DNA from: an uncultured Alphaproteobacteria bacterium | Lineage (GTDB): Bacteria; Pseudomonadota; Alphaproteobacteria; Caulobacterales; Caulobacteraceae | Length of the DNA stretch: 64,000 nt | Assembly (NCBI GenBank): GCA_903909375.1 | Contig: CAIVVM010000036.1 | Coordinates: 1-64,000, forward strand | Reading direction: 5' to 3' | In this document: positions 57,687 through 64,000 of the stretch, piece by piece | How the letters are laid out: each line of letters begins with the position of its first letter | Numbering within the stretch: position 1 is the first letter of the stretch | The notes under the pieces: generated by a model | Told to the model about the DNA's origin: nothing | Database searches by the model: none | What the model saw: only the letters and a program-made list of their open reading frames with translations | Translations under genes and position numbers: made by a program

Positions 57687-59009
57687 ATGAGCGAAACCCA
57701 GACCAAAGCGCAGTCCGGCTTCAAGCTGAGCCCGCAGGACGAACTGAACGACCTGCGCATGTCCGACAAGGCGTTGCCGCTGTTCAACGCCGTCAAGGCG
57801 TTCATCAAGGACGTCGCCGAGCCGGCGTCCGAGGAGTGGCATCGACTGGGCGAGGGTCGCCCTGATCCCTGGCAGTACGCGCCGGGCCAGCTCGAAGTGC
57901 TGGAAGCCGCCAAGGAAAAGGCCAAGGCCGCAGGCCTCTGGAACTTCTTCCTGCCGAACGCGGAAACCGGTGAGGGCCTGTCCAATCTGGACTACGCCTA
58001 TATCGCGGTAGAACTCGGCAAGGTGCGCCTGGCCTCCGAGATCATGAACTGCGCTGCGCCTGACACCGGCAACATGGAAGTGCTGGAGCGGGTGGGCACG
58101 CCGGAGCAGAAGAAGCAGTGGCTGGAGCCTCTGCTGGAGGGCAAGATCCGCTCGGCCTACTGCATGACCGAGCTGAACACCGCCAGCTCCGACGCCAAGA
58201 ACATCGACACCCGGGCGGTGCTGGTGGGCAACGAGTACATCATCAACGGCGAGAAGCACTACATCTCCGGCGCCGGCAGCCCGCGCTGCAAGATCATGAT
58301 CTGCATGGTGCGGACAGGCGGCGAGAATGATCCGCCCCAGCTTCAGCAGTCGCAGATCCTGGTGCCGCTGCCCACGCCGGGCGTAGAGATCGTCGGCGGA
58401 CAGCATGTGTTCGGCGATCCCGATGCGCCGCACGGTCACATGCACATCCGGTTCAACAATGCCCGTGTGCCGGCGTCGAACATACTGCTGGGCGAAGGCC
58501 GTGGTTTCGAGATCAGCCAGCTTCGCCTGGGTCCCGGTCGTATTCACCACTGCATGCGCGCCATCGGCTCGGCGGAAAAGGCTCTGGACCTGCTGGTCAT
58601 GCGCGGCATGACCCGCGTCGCGTTCGGCAAGCCGATCATCCAGCTGGGCGGCAACCTCGAGATCGTCAGCCGTGCGCGGATCGAGATCGAGGCGATGCGC
58701 CTGATGGTGCTGAAGGCCGCCAAGGCCATGGACGTGCTGGGCAACCGCGAAGCCCGCGTCTGGATTCACATGGTCAAGGCCATGGTGCCCGAGCGGGTCT
58801 GCAAGATCATCGATCAGGCGATCCAGATGTATGGCGCCCTGGGCGTGTCGCAACACACCCCGCTGGCGCGGATGTACGCCAGCACCCGCACCCTGCGCAT
58901 CGCCGACGGCCCTGATGAAGTCCACCACATGGTGGTGGGTCGCAACGAACTGCAGCAGCTTCGGGAGATCGCCGAGGACTCCTCCATGGCGGCTGTCTTC
59001 CGGAACTAG
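57687..59009 (+). CDS. Acyl-CoA dehydrogenase (long ACAD10/11-like form)
   Basis: 440 residues from MSETQTKAQSGFKLSPQDEL. Somewhat longer than classical acyl-CoA dehydrogenases, with an N-terminal extension (PLFNAVKAFIKDVAEPASEEW). Family blocks: AYCMTELNTASSDAKNID (FAD/substrate), YIINGEKHYISGAG, GRIHHCMRAIGSAEKALDLL, GLGVSQHTPL-type GALGVSQHTPLARMYAST and RIADGPDEVHHMVVGRNEL. The D/E in ADGPDEV follows ACAD11-like sequences. GGGAG precedes the ATG. A strong terminator follows. Confidence 0.92.
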   Translation: MSETQTKAQSGFKLSPQDELNDLRMSDKALPLFNAVKAFIKDVAEPASEEWHRLGEGRPDPWQYAPGQLEVLEAAKEKAKAAGLWNFFLPNAETGEGLSNLDYAYIAVELGKVRLASEIMNCAAPDTGNMEVLERVGTPEQKKQWLEPLLEGKIRSAYCMTELNTASSDAKNIDTRAVLVGNEYIINGEKHYISGAGSPRCKIMICMVRTGGENDPPQLQQSQILVPLPTPGVEIVGGQHVFGDPDAPHGHMHIRFNNARVPASNILLGEGRGFEISQLRLGPGRIHHCMRAIGSAEKALDLLVMRGMTRVAFGKPIIQLGGNLEIVSRARIEIEAMRLMVLKAAKAMDVLGNREARVWIHMVKAMVPERVCKIIDQAIQMYGALGVSQHTPLARMYASTRTLRIADGPDEVHHMVVGRNELQQLREIAEDSSMAAVFRN

Positions 59010-59037
59010 GTTCCGGTCTGCAAGCGCTGAAATGGCG

Positions 59038-59065
59038 AGGCCCCGACCGCAAGTCGGGGCCTTTG
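59038..59065 (+). terminator. Intrinsic terminator of the acyl-CoA dehydrogenase gene
   Basis: AGGCCCCGAC-cgcaa-GTCGGGGCCT stem followed by TTGTCG. Ten-base perfect stem; the T-run is short. Confidence 0.8.
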
Positions 59066-59136
59066 TCGTCTCTGGTTCCCCAAGTCGCTCACCTGTGATC
59101 AACTCATTCCAACAAACGGTACGGGGGGATTCCGGG

Positions 59137-60600
59137 ATGAAATGGGTGATGATGGCGCTCGGCGCGGCGCTGGCCGTTGCGACGCCGGGACTGGCGCGAG
59201 CCGAAGTGGCCTGTGCAGACCTCAAGGGTGTCAAACTCGATCATGCCGAGGTGACCGCCGCGAGCGCGGAAACTTCCGGCGCCGTGGCGCTGTGCAAGGT
59301 CTCGGTCACCAGTCGTCCGACCTCTACATCGGACATCCGTATTGAAGTCTGGATCCCGGCGGGCGGCGCCTGGAACGGCAAGTTTGTTCAGATCGGCAAC
59401 GGCGGGTTCGCGGGGTCGATCGCCTCGGGTCGTCTCAAGGCCACGGCGGCGGGCGGTTATGCGGCGGCGGGCACCGACAACGGTCACCAGGCGGCCGGGA
59501 CCTCGGCGTCCTGGGCGCTGGGCTATCCGGAGAAGCTGGTGGATTTCGGCTGGCGCTCCCTGAAGGAAACCGCCGACATCGCCAAAACGCTGATCAAGGC
59601 CCAGAAGGGCGGCGGCCCGCAGACCTCCTACTTCTTCGGTTGCTCGGATGGGGGCCGCGAGGCCCTGATGATGGCACAGCGGTTCCCCGCCGATTTCGAC
59701 GGCATCGTCGCCGGTGCGCCAGCCAACTACATGAGCCGGCTGTTCGGTATCGGGGCAGCAAACCAGCAGGCGTTGGCCCGGCCCGGCGGCTATCTGGGGG
59801 CGCCGCAACTCCAACTGCTGCAGAAAGCCGCCCTGGCCCAGTGTGGCGGCGAGGCCTTCATTCGCGACCCGGCGGCCTGCAAATTTGATCCTGCACGTCT
59901 GCAGTGCAAGGTCGGGCAGACTGAGGAATGCCTTACCGCAGCTCAGGTCCATTCCGCCCGCACGATCTATGAGGGACGTCGCCATCCGCAGACCGGCAAG
60001 ATCGCGTTCCCCGGGTTCAGTCCCGGCGCGGAAGCGGCCGGCGGCAGCTGGCAGGCCTGGACCACGGGTCCCTCGGCCGACCGGATCGGTCAGGCGGCTT
60101 CCTATCAGTTCACCTCCAACGCTCTGAAATACTTCGCCTATGGCGACCCGGCCTTCAATTTCCTGACCATGGATGTCGGCGCCCAGTTCGACCGGGCCCA
60201 GGCGAAGATGGCGCCGACCATCGACAGCGCGAGCCCAAACCTCAAGGCATTCAAGGCGCGCGGCGGAAAGCTGATCCAGTTCCATGGCTGGAACGATCCG
60301 GCGATCCCGGCGAAGTCCAGCATCCTCTATTACGAGGACGTGGGCCGCACGATGGGTGACACCTTGGGCTTCTATCGGATGTATCTGGTACCTGGCATGC
60401 TGCATTGCGCAGGCGGCGCGGGTCCGAACACGGTGGACTGGCTGGCGATGGTAGACCGGTGGGTGGTGGGCAAGGACGCGCCCGGGCCGGTTACGGCCAC
60501 CTCGGTCGCCAACGGCTCGCAGCTGCTCTGCCCCTACCCCGCCGTTGCGCGCCCGGACGGCGCCGGCGGCTGGGCCTGTTCGTCCCGGAAGAAAGGCTGA
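59137..60600 (+). CDS. Secreted tannase/feruloyl esterase family protein, copy 1
   Basis: 487 residues from MKWVMMALGAALAVATPGLARA, a signal peptide. Tannase/feruloyl esterase family (alpha/beta hydrolase with a lid domain) that cleaves aromatic esters. The nucleophile elbow is GCSDGGREALMMAQR, with Cys169-Ser170 forming the Cys-Ser pair; the His-Cys partner is in LVPGMLHCAGGAGP, completing the CS-D-HC motif of the family. LLYPG-like GYAAAGTDNGHQ and GGKLIQFHGWNDPAIP (Asp) are present. Followed after 5 bases by its paralogue, so co-transcribed. Confidence 0.93.
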   Translation: MKWVMMALGAALAVATPGLARAEVACADLKGVKLDHAEVTAASAETSGAVALCKVSVTSRPTSTSDIRIEVWIPAGGAWNGKFVQIGNGGFAGSIASGRLKATAAGGYAAAGTDNGHQAAGTSASWALGYPEKLVDFGWRSLKETADIAKTLIKAQKGGGPQTSYFFGCSDGGREALMMAQRFPADFDGIVAGAPANYMSRLFGIGAANQQALARPGGYLGAPQLQLLQKAALAQCGGEAFIRDPAACKFDPARLQCKVGQTEECLTAAQVHSARTIYEGRRHPQTGKIAFPGFSPGAEAAGGSWQAWTTGPSADRIGQAASYQFTSNALKYFAYGDPAFNFLTMDVGAQFDRAQAKMAPTIDSASPNLKAFKARGGKLIQFHGWNDPAIPAKSSILYYEDVGRTMGDTLGFYRMYLVPGMLHCAGGAGPNTVDWLAMVDRWVVGKDAPGPVTATSVANGSQLLCPYPAVARPDGAGGWACSSRKKG

Positions 60601-60605
60601 GCGTC

Positions 60606-62075
60606 ATGAAGCGATTTATCCTGGCAGCGGCTATGGCATTGGCGGCAGCGCCGGTGGCGGCGAACGCTGAAACCGACTGCGCCGACCTTGCAGCGCTCAA
60701 GATGCCACACGCCGAGGTGACATCCGCCCGACTCGAGACACTGGCGAATGGATCGGCCTGTCGTGTTTCGGTCACCGGCCGCCCGACGCCGACCTCGGAC
60801 ATCAGGATCGAGGTGTGGATCCCAGTGGGAGCGGCCTGGAACGGCAAGTTCGTGCAGGTAGGCAATGGCGGACTGGCGGGCGCTATTCCCGTAGCCCAGA
60901 TCAAACTCCGGGCCGAGGCGGGCTACGCCTCGGCGGGCACCGACGACGGCCATGTGGGCAATGGCCGGACCGCCGCCTGGGCGCTGGGTTACCCCGAGAA
61001 GATCCGCGACTTCGGAACCCGATCGCTCAAGGAAACAGCCGACGCCGCCAAGGCCCTGATCCGGGCGCAGAAGGGCGATGGTCCGAAACAGTCGTATTTC
61101 GCGGGCTGCTCGGCGGGTGGCCGCGAGGCCTTGATGATGGCGCAGCGGTATCCGACCGTTTTCGACGGCATCGTCGCGGGCGCGCCGGCGAACTACAACA
61201 CCCTGATCACAGGGGGCCGGGCCTACATGCAGCAAATGCTGGCGCGCCCGGGGGCCTATCTGGCGAAGGGTGACCTAGAGCTGCTTCAGGACGCCGCGTT
61301 GAAAACCTGCGCGGCGGGCGGAGCCTTCATTCGCGACCAGAAGGCTTGCCGCTTCGACCCGGGCGTTCTGCAATGCAAGGCTGGAGCAGCGCCGGGGTCC
61401 TGCCTGAGCGCCCCGCAGGTGGCCGCCGCCCGCGCCCTCTACACGGGTCGACCCGGCCCCAACGGGCGTTCGCTTTTCCCAGGCTACACACCCGGCGCCG
61501 AAGCGATGCCAGGCGGCTACCAGGCCTGGAACACCGGCGCCTCTATGACGACCTTCGCCGAATCCGCCGGCCACACGATCTCCTCCCAGTTCATGAAGTA
61601 CTTCATCTACGGCGATCCGGCGTTTGACTTCCTGAAGGCCGACATGGGCCCCAGGTACGACCGCGACAGCCGCAAGGCCGCCGCGGAACTGGACGCGGTG
61701 AACCCGGATCTCCGACCGTTCAAGGCCCATGGGGGGAAGCTGATCCAGTACCATGGCTGGAACGACCCGGCGATCCCGCCGCTCGGCAGCATTCGATACC
61801 ATGATGAGATGCGCGGCCGCATGGGCGACACCTCGGATTTCTACCGGCTCTACATGGTCCCCGGGATGCTGCATTGCGCCGGTGGCGCCGGACCGGGACG
61901 CGTGGATTACCTCGATGTGCTGGACAGATGGGTGACGAAGCGCGAGGCGCCGCAGAGCCTGATCGCCAGGGCCGATGCCGGAGACGAAACGCAACTCCTT
62001 TGCCCCTACCCCGGCGTCGCCCGCGGGGATGGCAAGGGCGGCCAGGCCTGTGCCGCCCCAAAGCCGAAAGGTTGA
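60606..62075 (+). CDS. Secreted tannase/feruloyl esterase family protein, copy 2
   Basis: 489 residues from MKRFILAAAMALAAAPVAANA, a signal peptide. Clear paralogue of copy 1 over the whole length: shared TSDIRIEVWIP, WNGKFVQ.GNGG, GCSAGGREALMMAQR (Cys168-Ser169), HGGKLIQYHGWNDPAIP and MVPGMLHCAGGAGP. The catalytic CS-D-HC set is intact. Differences concentrate in the lid (about 210-380), implying different ester substrates (inference). Forms a two-gene operon with copy 1. Confidence 0.93.
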   Translation: MKRFILAAAMALAAAPVAANAETDCADLAALKMPHAEVTSARLETLANGSACRVSVTGRPTPTSDIRIEVWIPVGAAWNGKFVQVGNGGLAGAIPVAQIKLRAEAGYASAGTDDGHVGNGRTAAWALGYPEKIRDFGTRSLKETADAAKALIRAQKGDGPKQSYFAGCSAGGREALMMAQRYPTVFDGIVAGAPANYNTLITGGRAYMQQMLARPGAYLAKGDLELLQDAALKTCAAGGAFIRDQKACRFDPGVLQCKAGAAPGSCLSAPQVAAARALYTGRPGPNGRSLFPGYTPGAEAMPGGYQAWNTGASMTTFAESAGHTISSQFMKYFIYGDPAFDFLKADMGPRYDRDSRKAAAELDAVNPDLRPFKAHGGKLIQYHGWNDPAIPPLGSIRYHDEMRGRMGDTSDFYRLYMVPGMLHCAGGAGPGRVDYLDVLDRWVTKREAPQSLIARADAGDETQLLCPYPGVARGDGKGGQACAAPKPKG

Positions 62076-62339
62076 TGGAGCCGAGCAAGCTTGGCCTGAC
62101 ACCAGGATCGGCGTAGTCGCAGGTCGACTCGCCAGAGACTGAAAACGTCTTTCCGTCGCCCGGCCCCGGCCAGGGCGCCCCGGACCCGATCTGCCGGTGC
62201 AGAGGCGGGGTCCCTGCCCGGTGCTCGCCCTGCGAGGCTTGCAGCGCCCTTCCAGTCCCGCGCGCGACGCGCAGCGGGTTCGTGATCGGTAGCGGCCTGT
62301 GCCCGCTTCCGGCGCGGGCCCCGACCTTGGAGGACGAAA

Positions 62340-63089
62340 TTGACCCTGCCCGCAGCTCTGTTTGTAGTCTGCATGGCCTTTGTGACGGCTATGCTCTCTG
62401 GCGTGTTCGGCATGGCTGGCGGTCTGGTGCTGATGGGTGCGGTGGCGCTGGTCCTGCCGGTTCAGGCCGCCTTCGTCACCCACGGCATCCTGCAGCTGGT
62501 CGCCAACGGCTGGCGGGCGATCCTGCAACGGAAGCACGTGCGCTGGGACATCGTCGGCTGGTACGCGCTGGCGTCACTGATCGCCGGCGGGGTCGTCGCG
62601 CTGCTCAGCTTCACGCCCTCCAAGCCGCTGCTGTTCCTGATGCTGGGTCTTGTGCCGCTCCTGACCTGGCTGCCGCAAAAATGGATCAATCTGGACGCCG
62701 GCAAACCCTTTCAGGCGTTTCTGTCAGGACTGACCGTCACGGGTCTGAACCTGACGGCCGGTGTTGCGGGCCCGCTTCTGGATATCTTTTTTGTCCGCAC
62801 GGAACTGACCCGCCACGCCATCGTCGCCACCAAGGCCGCGACCCAGGTGTTCGCGCATACGGCCAAGATACTGGTTTACGGCGCGCCTCTACTCGCAGGC
62901 ACAGGGGTGGGCTTGCCGCCGCTATGGGTGTTCGCCCTGGCGATCCCCTTGTCCATGGCCGGGACGGCGGTGGGCGGGGCGATCCTGAACCGGGTGAGCG
63001 ATGTGGATTTCAAGCGCTGGACCCGGTGGATCATCACGGCGATCGGGATCAGCTATCTGGTGCAGGCCGCGCAGCTGATGCTGGGCTGA
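62340..63089 (+). CDS. TauE/SafE family membrane permease
   Basis: 249 residues from a TTG start with GGAGG seven bases upstream (MTLPAALFVVCMAFVTAM). About eight TM helices in two repeats; LSGVFGMAGGLVLMGAVALV is the first TauE/SafE half-motif, and GLNLTAGVAGPLLDIFFVRTELTR the second. The family exports sulfite or organosulfonates, but members also carry other anions. No sulfur genes are adjacent, so the substrate is open. Confidence 0.9.
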   Translation: MTLPAALFVVCMAFVTAMLSGVFGMAGGLVLMGAVALVLPVQAAFVTHGILQLVANGWRAILQRKHVRWDIVGWYALASLIAGGVVALLSFTPSKPLLFLMLGLVPLLTWLPQKWINLDAGKPFQAFLSGLTVTGLNLTAGVAGPLLDIFFVRTELTRHAIVATKAATQVFAHTAKILVYGAPLLAGTGVGLPPLWVFALAIPLSMAGTAVGGAILNRVSDVDFKRWTRWIITAIGISYLVQAAQLMLG

Positions 63090-63183
63090 GCGCCGACTGG
63101 ACTGTTGGCATGTGTGAACTGGATATTTCCGGCGCCTGCGCGCGCGCCCAAGAGGCCTTCAAGGCAGGAAGAAAGGCGAGATC

Positions 63184-63771
63184 ATGCGATTGAACTCTGA
63201 AGTCTTGCAGAACGATTTTGTCCGGCTCGAGCCGTTCAGCGATGCCTGTAAGGAAGAGCTTCGCGCGGCGTGCGCGGCTGATCCCGCGACCTGGAACGAT
63301 CTCTATCCCTACTCGATGCTGGGTCCCGGATTTGACTTCCAATGGGCGCGCCTCGGGCAGGAGATCGCTGAAGGCAAGACCATGGGCTTTGCAGTGGTCG
63401 TCAAGGGCGTTTGCCGGGGAATGTCCACCTACATCGGGATCGACGGGATGAACCATGTGGTGGAGATCGGCGCCACCTACTACGAGCCCTCGGCGCGCGG
63501 GGGTCACGTGAACCCGTCGGCCAAGCGGCTGCTGCTCGGCCACGCGTTTGATTGCGGAGCCACCCGGGTCCAGTTCAGGGTCGACGCGATCAACGCCAGG
63601 TCCCGCGCCGCCGTGTTGAAGCTGGGCGCGGTGCAGGAGGGGATCCTGCGGCAGGATCGCGTGACCTGGACCGGCCGTGTGCGTGACACCGTCCACTTCT
63701 CGATCCTCGCCGACGAGTGGCCCGCCGTCCGTGATCGCCTGGATGCCCGACTGGCGGCATTCGCGATCTAG
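63184..63771 (+). CDS. GNAT family N-acetyltransferase (RimJ/RimL-like)
   Basis: 195 residues. GNAT fold of the COG1670 type: residues about 10-175 with LEPFSDACKEELRAAC, the MSTYIGIDGMNHVVEIGATYYEPSARGGHVNPSAKRLLL block (V/I-rich beta strand 4, then the acetyl-CoA loop), VQFRVDAINARSRAAVLKLGAVQEGILR and HFSILADEWPAVR. This resembles ribosomal-protein or aminoglycoside-like acetyltransferases; the substrate is unknown. Its stop overlaps the stop of the convergent serine hydrolase. Confidence 0.9.
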   Translation: MRLNSEVLQNDFVRLEPFSDACKEELRAACAADPATWNDLYPYSMLGPGFDFQWARLGQEIAEGKTMGFAVVVKGVCRGMSTYIGIDGMNHVVEIGATYYEPSARGGHVNPSAKRLLLGHAFDCGATRVQFRVDAINARSRAAVLKLGAVQEGILRQDRVTWTGRVRDTVHFSILADEWPAVRDRLDARLAAFAI

Positions 63772-64000
63772 CCGCCGAGACCTGACCACATGGCCATGGC
63801 CAGGGCGAAGGCGCGCATATCGCCGGTGGTGGTGCCGGCCATCTTGTTCATGGCGTAGGCGAAGGTGGTGCGGGCATCCATGTCGATGATCACCAGCGAT
63901 CCGCCGTAGCCACCCCAGAACATCGAGTTTGGGTTGGGCAGCGGGACCGCGCCGCCCGCCAGCCCGAAGCCCAGGCCGAAGCGAGCCGGGCCGCCGAGGA
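63768..64000 (-). CDS. Beta-lactamase-family serine hydrolase, C-terminal part (truncated by window edge)
   Basis: About 76 C-terminal residues remain. LGGPARFGLGFGLAGG, the WGGYGGSLVIIDMDARTTFAYAMNKM block (equivalent of the HGGAGGS/KTG-side strand) and the final MWSGLGG fit the serine beta-lactamase-like (class C/EstB) family. WGGYGGS replaces the usual HxGxxGG-like His. The active-site SxxK lies outside the window, so activity cannot be judged. Convergent with the GNAT gene, with the two stops sharing CTAG. Confidence 0.8.
   Translation of the reverse strand, partial: LGGPARFGLGFGLAGGAVPLPNPNSMFWGGYGGSLVIIDMDARTTFAYAMNKMAGTTTGDMRAFALAMAMWSGLGG

Overview
The window is a high-GC alphaproteobacterial chromosome segment, most likely from Caulobacterales (Caulobacter/Phenylobacterium type). 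The reasons are the mutM-TraB-echA-rpsT-dnaA neighbourhood, a GANTC (CcrM-type) site in the dnaA promoter region, a zwf-pgl-edd-glk Entner-Doudoroff operon, a CIRCE-controlled groESL operon, an alphaproteobacterial PEPxxWAxM PEP-CTERM protein and many acyl-CoA/esterase genes. It reads as compact core chromosome. I see no rRNA, tRNA, CRISPR array or prophage. The only mobile DNA is the 5' end of an IS30-type transposase at the left edge, plus a few short palindromic repeats.

Layout. 0-3.3 kb is accessory: IS30 edge, an isomerase/SDR pair divergent from an HxlR regulator, then a two-TM protein overlapping a small DUF6471-type gene (3131-3304), bracketed by inverted copies of a short repeat. 3.3-13.3 kb is an origin-proximal housekeeping block: dut, coaBC, a lipoprotein, ubiB, ubiE, mutM, a TraB-like protein, an enoyl-CoA hydratase, rpsT, dnaA and a DUF6481-type protein. 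13.3-28.1 kb is the rimP-nusA-ylxR-infB ... rbfA-truB-rpsO-pnp translation/RNA block on the minus strand. It is split after infB by a terminator and four unrelated genes, including a Tat-exported flavin amine oxidase overlapping a c-type cytochrome. A good sigma70 promoter and a terminator-like leader hairpin lie upstream of rimP.

28-39 kb carries thiE, an iron-storage pair (bfd, bfr) with shared upstream motifs, an MHS-type transporter, lower glycolysis (gap-pgk-fba), a P-loop kinase, and a CaiB/acyl-CoA dehydrogenase/enoyl-CoA hydratase group. 39-42 kb holds a DUF2256 zinc-ribbon gene (39094-39267) overlapping an iron-sulfur bacterial (6-4) photolyase, followed by a renalase-like flavoprotein. 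42-49 kb holds the Entner-Doudoroff operon, a secreted type-B carboxylesterase and a YmdB-like phosphoesterase.

49-64 kb contains a hybrid histidine kinase, a YvlD-like membrane protein, groES-groEL, a cyclopropane-fatty-acid synthase, a secreted DUF1566 protein, an acyl-CoA dehydrogenase, two tandem tannase/feruloyl esterases, a TauE/SafE permease, a GNAT acetyltransferase and the C-terminus of a beta-lactamase-family serine hydrolase running off the right edge.

Most noteworthy: the DUF2256/FeS-photolyase/renalase-like set; the amine oxidase-cytochrome c pair lodged between infB and rbfA; the DUF6471/two-TM overlap between repeats; the rimP leader hairpin; an SDR lacking the catalytic Ser and Tyr; and a bacterioferritin with a substituted ferroxidase position.
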